Shown in pieces: positions 34,044 to 45,670 of a stretch of 64,000 bases of DNA (within the stretch, counting starts at the first letter, position 1; each line of letters opens with the position of its first letter). A model generated the notes under the pieces. The model ran no database searches and was not told the origin of the DNA. It worked only from the letters and a program-made list of their open reading frames with translations. Source of the stretch: Planktothrix agardhii NIES-204 (GTDB taxonomy: Bacteria; Cyanobacteriota; Cyanobacteriia; Cyanobacteriales; Microcoleaceae); assembly GCA_003609755.1 (NCBI GenBank), contig AP017991.1:4451001-4515000 (forward strand). The letters run 5' to 3'. Both the position numbers and the translations under genes were made by a program.

Positions 34044-34949
34044 ATGATAGGTTCCCGAAATATTAAACGGTTTTCACAGATTCTACTTGGTGGTATCAGT
34101 GGAATATTTATGGTGAGTTTTAATCACGGACAAGTGGCTGTTTCCTTGCCTATTGTTGGACTGCAAGCTGAAAATTCGGTGATCACACAACCGATTTATT
34201 CTGCTGAAAATGGGATGGAAGATCCGACAATTCCCCCATTAGGAAAACCAGACTCTTTTATTCCTAGAAAACCTTTTCCACCACCAAATTTAAAGAAACC
34301 AGAAAAACCCTATTATTCTTTAATTCCAGAACGCTATAAAGGCAAAACTGTTCATAATGTTTCCCCTCGAAATCAAGAAAAAGTTATTGCCTTAACATTT
34401 GATGATGGCCCCTGGCCGGAAACACCCAAGGTCTTAACTATTTTAAGACAGTTTAATGTTAAAGCTACCTTCTTTATTTTAGGTCAAAACTTACTGTTAT
34501 ATCCTGACATTATCGAACAAGTAGTTCAAGAAGGTCATGGGGTTGGGAATCATACTTGGACGCATTCTTATCCAAAAATGGAACCGCAAAAAGCTAAAGC
34601 TGAAATTGAAAATACATCGGCAAAATTAGAGTTAATGACGGGGTTAAAAACCCGGTTATTTCGGCCTCCTGGGGGAATTTTAGATAATGGTGTTGCCGAC
34701 TATGCCCGCAGTAAAAATTATGCGGTTATTATGTGGTCTATTGATACGAAAGACTTCCAAAAACCAACGGCGACCGTATTAGCAAATCGGGTTTTAAATC
34801 AAGCCCGTCCAGGGGATATTGTGTTAATGCACGATGGTGGCGGAAATCGTTCTGAAACCATAGCATCGTTAAAAATTATAATTCCTGAATTACAAAAACG
34901 CGGCTATCGGTTTGTAACAGTTTCCGAATTATTATCATTATCAGAATAA
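34044..34949 (+). CDS. Polysaccharide deacetylase (NodB family), secreted
   Basis: 301 residues. A signal-type N-terminus (IKRFSQILLGGISGIFMVSF) is followed by a proline-rich linker and the NodB homology domain with motif 1 TFDDGP, motif 2 GNHTWTHS, motif 3 RPPGG and motif 5 VLMHDGGGNR. It removes acetyl groups from N-acetylated glycans such as peptidoglycan or exopolysaccharide. The catalytic Asp-His-His metal set is intact. No linked polysaccharide operon is seen. A repeat block begins right after the stop. Confidence 0.93.
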   Translation: MIGSRNIKRFSQILLGGISGIFMVSFNHGQVAVSLPIVGLQAENSVITQPIYSAENGMEDPTIPPLGKPDSFIPRKPFPPPNLKKPEKPYYSLIPERYKGKTVHNVSPRNQEKVIALTFDDGPWPETPKVLTILRQFNVKATFFILGQNLLLYPDIIEQVVQEGHGVGNHTWTHSYPKMEPQKAKAEIENTSAKLELMTGLKTRLFRPPGGILDNGVADYARSKNYAVIMWSIDTKDFQKPTATVLANRVLNQARPGDIVLMHDGGGNRSETIASLKIIIPELQKRGYRFVTVSELLSLSE

Positions 34950-34963
34950 AAATTTTGCTATAA

Positions 34964-35296
34964 CAGGGAACACCGGAATAGCCCCCCCAAACCTCCCGTG
35001 CACGGGGGGCTAGGACAGGGCTGTTTCATTTTCCATTGCCAACCCCTAAGACCTAACCCCCCAACCCCCTTCCCTAGTAGGGAAGGGGGAGTAATAAATA
35101 ATTTTTTATGTTTAATAGTAATAATTAGTCCCCCCTCTCCCCTCAAAAGGGGTTGGGGGAGAGGTGACACAGTTTTTCCTAGAGAATGAAACAGCCCTCG
35201 GGGGGCTAGGGGGGGGAGGGAACACCGGGGGAAAACACTTTACCGTCTGGGTTCCAAGATCCTTCTGGTGTCTTAACTACCTTGGCGGTTGCTATA
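34964..35296. repeat. Nested repeat block (composite element)
   Basis: A mosaic of about 330 bp. The outer part carries AGGGAACACCGG, GCACGGGGGGCTAGG and, at 35233-35296, the 64-bp repeat shared with 5155-5218. Inside it lies a 182-bp segment with 14-bp inverted ends, AGGGCTGTTTCATT (35017-35030) and its complement (35185-35198), flanked on both sides by CGGGGGGCTAGG. Similar outer sequence is at 53276-53354, and the inner end sequence recurs partially near 49868-49885. No gene is present. Confidence 0.8.
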
Positions 35297-35332
35297 TAAT
35301 AAATGAGGGACTAAATTAGAGGCTAAGAACTC

Positions 35333-35905
35333 ATGATGGTGGAAACCGTTACTAAAACCTATAGCTTTGAAGACTATCTCAATTATAAAGATGATACCGA
35401 TCTCAAGTCTGAACTATTTAATGGAGAATTAATTCAGATGACTCCTGCAAGTGGATGGCATTCGGATATTGTTGATTTTATACAAGAACAATTCAAAATA
35501 GAGATCCGTCGCTTAACATTAGATTGGGTAGTGCGACCTGGAACTGTGGGAGTCAGAACCGGAATCAGAAAATCACGCATTCCTGATATATTAGTAATGA
35601 CAGAAACTCATCGCCAAATTCTCAGAACATTATCCTCAGCTATTCTGGAAGAACCTCCTTTATTAGTCGTTGAAATTGTTAGTCCGAATAACCCCGATGA
35701 TGACTACCGTTATAAACGTTCAGAATATGCCGCATTAGGGATTTCTGAATATTGGATTATTGACCCCCAAGCATTAAAAATATCAATTTTAACCTTAGTT
35801 TCGGGTTTATATGAAGTTATAGAAATAATAGAAAAAGATCCTATAAATTCTATAACTTTTCCTGAATTAAAATTAACTGTTGAACAAATTTTAAATCCTT
35901 TTTAG
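35333..35905 (+). CDS. Uma2 (DUF820) family putative endonuclease
   Basis: 190 residues of the PD-(D/E)xK-like Uma2 family, expanded in cyanobacteria. Visible are the N-terminal YSFEDYLNYKDDTDLKSELF, the D in PDILVMTE and the E-x-V-S/K-like strand LLVVEIVSPNN with YRYKRSEYAALGISEYWIID. Some members are thought to be nucleases associated with mobile or stress functions, but the biological role is not settled. A second ATG one codon in is equally possible. The gene is followed by a repeat cluster and tyrS on the other strand. Confidence 0.88.
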   Translation: MMVETVTKTYSFEDYLNYKDDTDLKSELFNGELIQMTPASGWHSDIVDFIQEQFKIEIRRLTLDWVVRPGTVGVRTGIRKSRIPDILVMTETHRQILRTLSSAILEEPPLLVVEIVSPNNPDDDYRYKRSEYAALGISEYWIIDPQALKISILTLVSGLYEVIEIIEKDPINSITFPELKLTVEQILNPF

Positions 35906-35978
35906 ACTTGTTCCCCCTCGTTTCTAGGTTCTACCTAGAAATGACAAAAAGGCTCCGTCTCCTATTATAATATATAAT

Positions 35979-36091
35979 AAGATTAGAGGCAGAGCATAGG
36001 AACGAGGAAAACCGTAGTAAGCCCTTTAGGGCTGAGTCCTGAAGGACTCACTACGAGGTTAAGATTAGAGGCAGAGCATAGGAACGAGGAA
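35979..36091. repeat. Repeat cluster between Uma2 gene and tyrS
   Basis: A 31-bp direct repeat (35979-36009 and 36061-36091) starting AAGATTAGAGGCAGAGCATA encloses a copy of the GAGTCC palindrome family with two adjoining palindromes (36013-36055). The second copy directly touches the tyrS stop codon. The pattern suggests insertion of the palindrome with duplication of the 31-bp unit. Confidence 0.87.
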
Positions 36092-37342
36092 CTAATCAAT
36101 TAAACGGATAAATTTCTTCTTCCCAACTTGCAGAACTTTACCCTTTAATTCATCAATAGAATTAAAGATTATATCAACTTCAGAAATGCGATCGCCATCT
36201 AATTTAACCGCCCCTCCTTGAATTTCGCGCCGCGCTTCACTGCTGCCTTTACATAACTTACTCGCACTGAGAATATAAAATAACTTCGCCGGAAATTGAA
36301 TCTCAGCCAAGGAAAACTCCGGGACAGCTTCTGCTGTTTTAGCATCCCCTTGAACTAAGGTTAAAGACGCTTTTTGAGCTTCTAATGCTGCTTCTTTTCC
36401 ATGAAATTGAGAAGCGATTTCTAACCCCAATAACTTTTGTTTTTCCCTGGGATTTTCTGGTAATTTATCTAGGGGAAGATTAGTTAATAGTTCAAAATAT
36501 TGGTTTAAAAGATTATCTTGCACTTTCTCCAATTTAGAATACATGGCTAACGGATCTTCCGATAACGCCACATAATTTTCCAGGGACTTCGACATTTTTT
36601 GTACCCCATCCGTCCCAATTAAAATCGGCATTAATAACCCAAATTGAGGTTTTTGTCCAAAATGTCTTTGTAAATCCCGTCCCACGGCTAAATTAAACTT
36701 TTGATCTGTGCCACCGATTTCAATATCCGCTTCCACCGCGACGGAATCATAACCCTGCATTAATGGATAGAGAAATTCATGCAAATAGATCGGATTTTCC
36801 TGTTCAAACCGCAGGGAAAAACCCTCTTTGGCTAACATTTGTCCGACGGTCATGGTTGCCAATAATTCTAATATTTTAGGTAAATCTAATTTTGATAACC
36901 ATTCCGAATTGTAGCGAATTTCCAACCCTCCGGGGGTATCAAAATCTAAAATCGGACGCAGTTGCTCTAAATAGGTTTGAGCATTTTTCTGTACATCTTC
37001 CGAGGTTAATTGACGGCGAACTTCCGATTTTCCGGTAGGGTCGCCAATTCTAGCAGTAAAATCCCCAATGATTAATACAGCGATATGGCCCGCATCTTGA
37101 AAAGCGCGTAACTTGCGAATCGGGATACTATGACCCAAATGAATATCCGACGCCGTGGGGTCAATGCCAAATTTAACTCTTAGGGGTCGATTGGTTGTCA
37201 ATAATCGTTGACCTAAATTCTCGTCGGGGTTGTGAGAATTGATAATTTCAGGGAAAATTTCAGTAATCCCTCGGCGAAGGGTGGGAAAATTTTGTAGAGA
37301 CGCCGCCAATTCGATTGGTACAGACGAGGGACTAATAGCCAT
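36092..37342 (-). CDS. tyrS: Tyrosyl-tRNA synthetase
   Basis: 416 residues, class I synthetase that charges tRNA-Tyr. Landmarks: the HIGH-type motif [34 protein letters not shown], the KMSKS loop ([11 protein letters not shown]), and a C-terminal S4 RNA-binding domain from about 345 ([20 protein letters not shown]). The start ATG at 37342 is on the opposite strand from the penicillin-binding protein gene; the 202-bp gap between the divergent genes holds both promoters. Length and motifs are normal. Confidence 0.96.
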   Translation of the reverse strand: MAISPSSVPIELAASLQNFPTLRRGITEIFPEIINSHNPDENLGQRLLTTNRPLRVKFGIDPTASDIHLGHSIPIRKLRAFQDAGHIAVLIIGDFTARIGDPTGKSEVRRQLTSEDVQKNAQTYLEQLRPILDFDTPGGLEIRYNSEWLSKLDLPKILELLATMTVGQMLAKEGFSLRFEQENPIYLHEFLYPLMQGYDSVAVEADIEIGGTDQKFNLAVGRDLQRHFGQKPQFGLLMPILIGTDGVQKMSKSLENYVALSEDPLAMYSKLEKVQDNLLNQYFELLTNLPLDKLPENPREKQKLLGLEIASQFHGKEAALEAQKASLTLVQGDAKTAEAVPEFSLAEIQFPAKLFYILSASKLCKGSSEARREIQGGAVKLDGDRISEVDIIFNSIDELKGKVLQVGKKKFIRLID

Positions 37343-37544
37343 GATCTTAAAATTCTTTTGCCAATTTGGGGTAAAATCCGTTAACCTTGATCCCGGATAG
37401 GAAATTTTTTTGATTTATTATGTAGGTACTTCACCTGCACAATGTCAATCTTATATGCTATCACTCGAAGCTAAAAAAAGTTATATTTCTGTTACCAGCC
37501 CTAGATGTTGTGTAGCCCTGTTTTCATTGAGGGAGTAAATTAAA

Positions 37545-39473
37545 GTGTCATCAACTAATGCAATCCCACGCGATGTTAGGGTCAACAACCCCTCAACGTT
37601 GTTTGACTTTGTGCAGTCGGTCAGCAAAGTAACGGCCGGAACCTTACTCGGCGTTACGATGTTAACCAGTTCGGTCGTGGCTGGAGGGTTAGTCGGTTTG
37701 GCGGTCAGTTTCCGCAATCTTCCTGATGTGCGGGTCTTACAGAACTATGTGCCCACGGAAACCACCCATATCTATGATATTAAGGGGGTTCCTCTGGCCA
37801 GCCTCCATGATGAAGCCAACCGTGAAGTAGTCTCCCTCAACGAGATATCTCCCCATCTGAAACGGGCTGTGATTGCAATTGAAGATAGCAATTTCTTCTA
37901 TCACAAAGGCATTAACCCCACGGGGATTGTACGGGCATTTATCGCTAACTTTGAACGGGGTTCCACTGTGGAAGGGGGTTCTACCCTGACCATGCAGTTG
38001 GTGAAGAACCTATTTTTATCCCCGAATCGTACCATGAGCCGAAAAGCCGCGGAAGCGGTGATGGCGATTCGTTTAGAGCAGATTTTATCAAAAGACGAAA
38101 TTTTAGAACTCTATCTGAATCAGGTCTATTGGGGTCATAACCTTTATGGGGTAGAAACCGCGGCCCGCAGTTATTTTAATAAATCGGCGAAGGACTTAAC
38201 CCTGGCGGAATCGGCAATGATGGCGGGTATGATTCCAGCACCGGAGGATTATAGTCCCTTTGCGAATTACAAAAAAGCCAAACAAAGACAGTTAACGGTT
38301 TTGAAGCGGATGCGGGAACTTCAGTGGATTACCCCCCAAGAAGAAGCCGCGGCCAAAAAACAAACCTTACTGGTGGGCAAAATCACCTCCTTTAGCAGTA
38401 GCCGTCTTCCCTATGTGACGGAAGCAGTTGTCCAAGAGCTTTCTGAACGTTTTGGTCGGGAAGCGGTGATCAAGGGCGGAATGCGGATTCAAACCACCAT
38501 TGATATGAATTTTCAACGGATGGCGGAGAAAACCGTCAGTGAGTGGCATCAGAACTTATACTATCAAGGGGTTTATAACAATTTACAAAATGGTCAAATT
38601 GCCCTGGTAGCCATTGACCCCCGCACCCATTTTGTTAAGGCTATGGTGGGGGGGGCTGATTATAAAACCAGTCAGTATAATCGGGCGATTCAAGCCCTGC
38701 GTCAACCCGGCTCTGCCTTCAAACCCTTTGTTTATTATGCTGCCTTTGCCAGTGGCAAATATGGCCCGGATTCCACGGTTTATGATAATCCGGTCAGTTA
38801 TCCCGATGGCTATGGCTATTATTCTCCCCAAAACTACGGGGGTGGTTTCTCCGGGGCCGTGAGTGTGCGCTCGGCTTTAGAAAATTCCTTGAATATTCCG
38901 GCGGTCAAACTGGGTCAGGAGGTGGGACTAAATCAGGTAATTGAGGTTTGTCGAGTCCTGGGAATTAAGAGTCCCATTGAGCCTGTCGTTTCCCTACCCT
39001 TGGGGTCGGTGGATTTAACCCCGATGGAAATGGCCGGAGCTTATGCCACTTTTGCCAATGATGGCTGGCACTCTGAACCCACGTTTATTGTCCAAGTTAC
39101 TGATAGTCAGGGCAATATTCTACTGGATAATACCCCTAAACCTCGATTAGTCTTGGATCAATGGGCCGTGGCATCCCTGAATAGTGTGTTACAAGGAGTA
39201 ATTAATCGGGGAACAGCAACTCGCGCCCAAATTGGACGTCCGGCGGCGGGAAAAACTGGAACGACGTCTTCTGAACGGGATATCTGGTTTGCCGGATATA
39301 CTCCTGATTTAGCAACGGCTGTTTGGGTGGGAAATGATGATTATACTCCCCTAACCTATGGATCAACCGGAGGAACAATTGTGGCTCCGATCTGGCGTGA
39401 CTTTATGTTACAAGCCTTAGATGGAAAACCTGAAACTTCTTTTAAACCATCTTCTGCCTATACCAAACCTTAA
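37545..39473 (+). CDS. Class A penicillin-binding protein (PBP1A type)
   Basis: 642 residues from a GTG. An N-terminal anchor (VTAGTLLGVTMLTSSVVAGG) is followed by the glycosyltransferase-51 domain (IAIEDSNFFYHKGINPTG, GGSTLTMQLVKNLFL, LELYLNQVYWG) and the transpeptidase domain with S-x-x-K in RQPGSAFKPF, S-x-N in ENSLNIPA and K-T-G in GKTGTTSSERD. It polymerises glycan strands and crosslinks peptidoglycan in the periplasm. All catalytic motifs are intact. Upstream lies tyrS, divergent. No accessory OB or FN3 domain is seen. Confidence 0.95.
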   Translation: MSSTNAIPRDVRVNNPSTLFDFVQSVSKVTAGTLLGVTMLTSSVVAGGLVGLAVSFRNLPDVRVLQNYVPTETTHIYDIKGVPLASLHDEANREVVSLNEISPHLKRAVIAIEDSNFFYHKGINPTGIVRAFIANFERGSTVEGGSTLTMQLVKNLFLSPNRTMSRKAAEAVMAIRLEQILSKDEILELYLNQVYWGHNLYGVETAARSYFNKSAKDLTLAESAMMAGMIPAPEDYSPFANYKKAKQRQLTVLKRMRELQWITPQEEAAAKKQTLLVGKITSFSSSRLPYVTEAVVQELSERFGREAVIKGGMRIQTTIDMNFQRMAEKTVSEWHQNLYYQGVYNNLQNGQIALVAIDPRTHFVKAMVGGADYKTSQYNRAIQALRQPGSAFKPFVYYAAFASGKYGPDSTVYDNPVSYPDGYGYYSPQNYGGGFSGAVSVRSALENSLNIPAVKLGQEVGLNQVIEVCRVLGIKSPIEPVVSLPLGSVDLTPMEMAGAYATFANDGWHSEPTFIVQVTDSQGNILLDNTPKPRLVLDQWAVASLNSVLQGVINRGTATRAQIGRPAAGKTGTTSSERDIWFAGYTPDLATAVWVGNDDYTPLTYGSTGGTIVAPIWRDFMLQALDGKPETSFKPSSAYTKP

Positions 39474-39681
39474 TTCTGAATCGGGTTCTCACCCGGGTGA
39501 ACAATTTTTCCCTAGAGGAGAGTAGAATCAGAGTAGAACCACTTGCGAAGTATGCCTGTGTCTGGCTCCATGAGAATCGGCTGAAAAGTTATTCTTTGAG
39601 TTTTTGATATATGGGAATTTGCTGTAGTCGCTATTCCTTATTTGTTGGGAATTTTTTTTATACGTTAGGATCTAACTTGTT

Positions 39682-39909
39682 ATGGAAAAAAATACATTTT
39701 CTTCGCCAAATGTGACTCAGAAAGTAGAAGTTTCAATTCACATTGATTCTGAGTTACTCGATCAAATTAAACATCTCACTAATGACCCCAGCAAGGTGAT
39801 TGAGACAGCCCTACGCCAATGGCTTAGAGGAGAGCGTCCAGAGGATGAACTGGCTTTGACACTGCAACGAAACCCTCCGGTTCCGCCTCGGGGGGAATGG
39901 AACGATTAA
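39682..39909 (+). CDS. Ribbon-helix-helix (CopG/CcdA-like) small protein
   Basis: 75 residues. The middle part, VEVSIHIDSELLDQIKHLTN then DPSKVIETALRQWLRGE, has the beta-strand plus two-helix pattern of ribbon-helix-helix DNA-binding proteins used as antitoxins. The C-terminus ends RNPPVPPRGEWND, a polar tail. No toxin gene lies next to it (the next ORF is groEL), so it may be an orphan antitoxin or a regulator. A palindromic repeat (39921-39954) follows 12 bp after the stop. Confidence 0.65.
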   Translation: MEKNTFSSPNVTQKVEVSIHIDSELLDQIKHLTNDPSKVIETALRQWLRGERPEDELALTLQRNPPVPPRGEWND

Positions 39910-39920
39910 ATCAGTGATGA

Positions 39921-39954
39921 CTGGTAGAGACGTGCCATGGCGCATCTCTACCAG
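39921..39954. repeat. Palindromic repeat, GTAGAGACG family
   Basis: CTGGTAGAGACGTGCC pairs imperfectly with GGCGCATCTCTACCAG over 34 bp. It is in the gap between the RHH gene and groEL, and is the longest of the four copies. Confidence 0.85.
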
Positions 39955-40105
39955 TTATAAGTAAAGAAGTGAATACCTCCAAAAAACTCGCCATATTGAT
40001 TATAAAATCCATTTTAATATCTTTTAAACTTGTTTTTTTCAATCAGCAAGCGAACAGAGACAGATTCAGATTAACCCGACCTCCCCAGAATGACGGATTT
40101 CCGAA

Positions 40106-40132
40106 CTAGCACTCGAAACCCTTGAGTGCTAA
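40106..40132 (+). promoter_or_regulatory. CIRCE operator (HrcA binding site) upstream of groEL
   Basis: CTAGCACTC, a 9-base spacer, then GAGTGCTAA, matching the CIRCE consensus TTAGCACTC-N9-GAGTGCTAA at all but one position. It is centred about 46 bp before the groEL start, where bound HrcA would repress transcription until heat shock. Confidence 0.93.
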
Positions 40133-40155
40133 AGTGACTTATTGGTGATTAATGA

Positions 40156-41841
<1,686 letters not shown>

Positions 41842-41850
41842 CCTATCCCT

Positions 41851-42027
41851 GGCGATTGGAAATCGCGGCTAAACAGATAAAACCCACCTTTGTGGGTTTA
41901 AAAACCTGAATTTTCTCTTAGTCCACGCAGGTGGACTTCGTTTGTGTAGTAGCGAATTATATTCGCCGAATACTATCTGGAGATTGCAAATCGCGGCTAC
42001 ACAGACAAAACCCACCTGGGTGGGTTA
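41851..42027. repeat. Imperfect 50-bp direct repeat with terminator-like hairpins after groEL
   Basis: Two similar blocks, 41851-41900 and 41979-42027, share GATTG-AAATCGCGGCTA, CAGA-AAAACCCACC and a hairpin (AAACCCACC...GGTGGGTTT). Between them is the GTCCACGCAGGTGGAC palindrome with TTCGTTTGTGTAGTAGCGAA, a common cyanobacterial interspersed repeat. The first hairpin (41880-41899) can serve as the groEL terminator. Confidence 0.8.
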
Positions 42028-42046
42028 AATTTTGGATTAGTAATAG

Positions 42047-45000
42047 ATGATTAATTCTGCCTATCAAATTGGGGGAAGTTTAGCTCAAGATGCTCCGACT
42101 TATGTAGTCAGAAAAGCGGATTTCGATCTGTATTCTCAATTACAACAGGGGCATTTTTGTTATGTTTTAAATTCTCGGCAAATGGGGAAATCTTCTCTGT
42201 TAGTTAAAACTCGTTATCGTTTACAACAAGAAGGTTTTCAGTGTGCGACCTTGGATATGACTCGCATTGGTAGCGAAATGGTGACGGAACAACAATGGTA
42301 TAAAGGAATAGTTACTGAATTATGGCGCGGATTTAATCTTTTAGGTAAATTTAATTTAAAAAATTGGTGGAAAGAACAATCGGAAGTTTCTGTGATTCAA
42401 CGTATTAGTAATTTTATAGAAGATATTTTATTGGTTGAATTTCCTGGTCAAAAATTAATTATTTTTGTTGATGAAATTGATAGTATTTTAAGTTTAAATT
42501 TTAAAGTAGATGATTTTTTTGCTTTAATTCGTTTTTGTTATAATCAACGGGCAATTAATCCTGAATATAACCGGATTAGCTTTGCCTTATTTGGAGTTGC
42601 TACCCCTTCAGCTTTAATTTCCGATCGCACTCGTACCCCCTTTAATATCGGAAAAGCCATTGAATTATCGGGTTTTACCCTGAATGAAGTTCAACCTTTA
42701 ATTGAAGGTTTGGAGCCAAAAATTACTAATGCTAAAGCCATTATGCAAGAAATTATCGCTTGGACAGGAGGACAACCTTTTTTAACACAAAAAATATGTC
42801 AATTGGTGATAAATTTTACCGAAAAAACAATTAATCAAATATTAATTATTCCCCCCGGAACCGAAGGATTTTGGGTAGAATCATTGGTGCGATCGCAGAT
42901 TATTTATAAATGGGAATCTCAAGATGAACCCGAACATTTAAAAACCATTCGTAACCGAATTCAAAATAACCCCGATCATATCGGCAGAATTTTAGGAATC
43001 TATCAAGATATTCTGCGAAATTTAGAAGTTTTAACCGATGATAGTAACGAACAATCAGAACTAATATTATCCGGTTTAGTGATCAAATATACCGGGTTTC
43101 TGCGGGTAAAAAATCGGATTTATCAAGAAGTCTTTGATTTAGATTGGGTTAACCAACAATTGAGGAACCTGCGACCCTATTCTCAAGGCTTTGATGCTTG
43201 GATAGAATCTCAACAACAAGATAGTTCTCGACTATTACGGGGACAGGCCTTAAAAGAAGCCCAAAATTGGTCAAGTGGTCGCAGTATTAGTGATTTAGAT
43301 TATCAATTTTTAGCTAAAAGTGAAGAATTAGATCGGCAAGAAGTTCAAAAATCCTTAGAAGCTGCCAGAATGCTGGAAGTAGAAGCCCGACTAACCGAAG
43401 AAAAAAAGACCGCAAAACTGCAAAGATTTTTACTTATATCTGTTAGTAGTGCCCTAGTTATTACCATTATATTAGGTCTAATCTCAGGGTTTCAATATCA
43501 TCAAGCTAGGGTGAATGAACACCAGGCAAAAATCAACGAAGTTAAAGCTATAAATCAATCATCTGAGTCCTTATTTGCTTTAAATCAAAGGTTTGAAGCC
43601 TTAATTCAATCCATGATAGCCTATCGAAAATTGCAAACCCTATCGGATGTGGATACAAAAATTCACCAGAATGTACAATTGACATTGCAAAAAGCGGTTT
43701 ATGGGATTCAAGAATATAACCAACTGTTGGGGCATACCAGTATTATTCATGCGGTAGAATTTAGCCCCAAAGGAGATTTAATTGCTTCTGGGAGTCAGGA
43801 TAAAACCATTAAACTTTGGAAACCAGATGGCACACTATTGAAAACTCTGATCGGACATCAGGATGGAGTTCTTAACGTTGCCTTCAGTCCCCGTCAACCC
43901 CTTCTCGCCTCAACCAGTTACGATAAAACTATTAAACTCTGGAATACCAATGGTTTATTAGTTAAAACCCTGACCGGACATCGGGATGCGGTCATGGCGG
44001 TAAGTTTCAGCCCGACTGAGGATAAACTCGTTTCTTCCAGTTTTGATCAAACCATTAAATTATGGACAACAGAGGGAAAACTCTTAAAAACCATCGCCGC
44101 CCATCCCAACAAAATTAAAACCGTTGTCTTTAGTCCCGATGGTCAGAGATTTGCCTCTGGGAGTGCCGATAATACGGTTAAAATTTGGACATCCGATGGC
44201 ACACTATTAAAAACCCTGACCGGACATCAAGATGAAATTATGTCGGTGGCTTGGAGTCCCGATGGTGAAACCCTGGCCTCCGCTAGTCGAGATAAAACGG
44301 TTAAATTGTGGAGTCGGGAAGGGCTGTTAGTCAATACATTAGGCCCCTTTTATGATGCAGTTTGGACTCTAGCATTTAGTCCCAATCAGAAATTTTTAGC
44401 GGCGGGAATACGAAATAAAGAAGTACGACTCTGGCGAAAAGATGTCAAGACTTCTGTTTATACTCCTTATAAAACTTTATTAGGACATAATGGAGAAATA
44501 AGTGATATTGTCTTTAGTCCCAATAGTCAAATGATCGCTTCAGCAAGTTGGGATAACAGTATTAAACTTTGGAAAGTCAAAGATTATTTAGTCACTCGGT
44601 TAATCGATCATCAAGAAGGCATTTGGGGAATCGCCTTTAGTCCCGATGGTCAAACCATTGCTTCATCATCCTTAGATAAGACAATTAAACTCTGGACAAA
44701 ACAGGGGAAATTATTACAAACCCTTACAGGACAAGACTCGTGGGTTAATCAGGTTGAGTTTAGTTCCAATGGTCAATGGTTAGCCTCAGCCTACTTAAAT
44801 GGGACGATTCAACTTTGGAAAAAAGCTGAAAATGGAACCTTTATTACCCATCCCAATCAAACCCTATTAGGACATCAACAGGGGGTTTGGGGGATAAAAT
44901 TTACCCCCGATAATCAATCAATTATTTCTGGAAGTTGGGATAAAACCGCTAGAATTTGGGGAATTGATGGAACACTCCGCCAAACTTTTAAGGGTCATAA

Positions 45001-45580
45001 TGGTCAAGTTTGGAGCATTGCCATTCAGCCAGAGGGTAAATGGATTGCTTCAAGTTCCGATGATAATACGATAAAACTCTGGAAATTCAACGGTCAACTG
45101 CTACAAACATTAACTGGTCATCAAGATGGGATTTGGGGACTAGCTTTGAGTCCTGATGGACAAATTTTAGCCTCCGCCAGTCGAGACGAAACCATAAAAT
45201 TATGGCGTTGGAGCCCTAGGATTAAATCCTTTATTTATGAAAATACCTTGAAGGGACACACCGCAACCGTGATGGCCGTCGCCTTCAGTCCTGACCAAAA
45301 ATTATTAGCATCAGCCAGTCAGGATAAAACGATTAAACTTTGGAAACTCGATGGCACTTTAGTTAAAACTTTGAATGGTCATAATAATGAAGTTTATAAT
45401 CTTAAATTTAGTCCCGATGGTAAAACTTTGGCTTCCGTTAGTGAAAATAAAACGGTGATATTATGGAATTTAGATCGAGTTTTAAATTTGAATGAATTCG
45501 CCTATGCTTGTAACTGGATAAAGGATTATTTAAAAACTAATTCCCAACTAAGTCCCGAAGATCGAATATTATGTCAGTAG
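42047..45580 (+). CDS. STAND-like AAA protein with membrane span and 14 WD40 repeats
   Basis: 1177 residues. The N-terminal AAA-like NTPase has Walker A NSRQMGKSS at 42-50 and Walker B LIIFVDEIDS near 140. A hydrophobic segment at about 464-486 (LLISVSSALVITIILGLISG) separates it from a C-terminal array of 14 WD40 repeats (from about 560), each ending in a TIKLW-type strand, enough for two seven-bladed propellers. Such proteins act as signal-sensing NTPases or scaffolds in cyanobacteria. Ligand unknown. The heptamer array starts 4 bp after the stop. The high identity between repeats suggests recent internal duplication. Confidence 0.9.
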   Translation: MINSAYQIGGSLAQDAPTYVVRKADFDLYSQLQQGHFCYVLNSRQMGKSSLLVKTRYRLQQEGFQCATLDMTRIGSEMVTEQQWYKGIVTELWRGFNLLGKFNLKNWWKEQSEVSVIQRISNFIEDILLVEFPGQKLIIFVDEIDSILSLNFKVDDFFALIRFCYNQRAINPEYNRISFALFGVATPSALISDRTRTPFNIGKAIELSGFTLNEVQPLIEGLEPKITNAKAIMQEIIAWTGGQPFLTQKICQLVINFTEKTINQILIIPPGTEGFWVESLVRSQIIYKWESQDEPEHLKTIRNRIQNNPDHIGRILGIYQDILRNLEVLTDDSNEQSELILSGLVIKYTGFLRVKNRIYQEVFDLDWVNQQLRNLRPYSQGFDAWIESQQQDSSRLLRGQALKEAQNWSSGRSISDLDYQFLAKSEELDRQEVQKSLEAARMLEVEARLTEEKKTAKLQRFLLISVSSALVITIILGLISGFQYHQARVNEHQAKINEVKAINQSSESLFALNQRFEALIQSMIAYRKLQTLSDVDTKIHQNVQLTLQKAVYGIQEYNQLLGHTSIIHAVEFSPKGDLIASGSQDKTIKLWKPDGTLLKTLIGHQDGVLNVAFSPRQPLLASTSYDKTIKLWNTNGLLVKTLTGHRDAVMAVSFSPTEDKLVSSSFDQTIKLWTTEGKLLKTIAAHPNKIKTVVFSPDGQRFASGSADNTVKIWTSDGTLLKTLTGHQDEIMSVAWSPDGETLASASRDKTVKLWSREGLLVNTLGPFYDAVWTLAFSPNQKFLAAGIRNKEVRLWRKDVKTSVYTPYKTLLGHNGEISDIVFSPNSQMIASASWDNSIKLWKVKDYLVTRLIDHQEGIWGIAFSPDGQTIASSSLDKTIKLWTKQGKLLQTLTGQDSWVNQVEFSSNGQWLASAYLNGTIQLWKKAENGTFITHPNQTLLGHQQGVWGIKFTPDNQSIISGSWDKTARIWGIDGTLRQTFKGHNGQVWSIAIQPEGKWIASSSDDNTIKLWKFNGQLLQTLTGHQDGIWGLALSPDGQILASASRDETIKLWRWSPRIKSFIYENTLKGHTATVMAVAFSPDQKLLASASQDKTIKLWKLDGTLVKTLNGHNNEVYNLKFSPDGKTLASVSENKTVILWNLDRVLNLNEFAYACNWIKDYLKTNSQLSPEDRILCQ

Positions 45581-45583
45581 TCA

Positions 45584-45632
45584 GGGAATAGGGAATGGGT
45601 AATAGGTAATAGGTAATGGGTAATGGGAATAA
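45584..45632. repeat. Heptamer tandem repeat (GGTAATA/GGTAATG)
   Basis: About seven 7-bp units of GGGAATR/GGTAATR just after the stop of the WD40 gene. Confidence 0.85.
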
Positions 45633-45670
45633 GCACTTAACCGTCAACAAACAATAACAAGGTAAAAATC

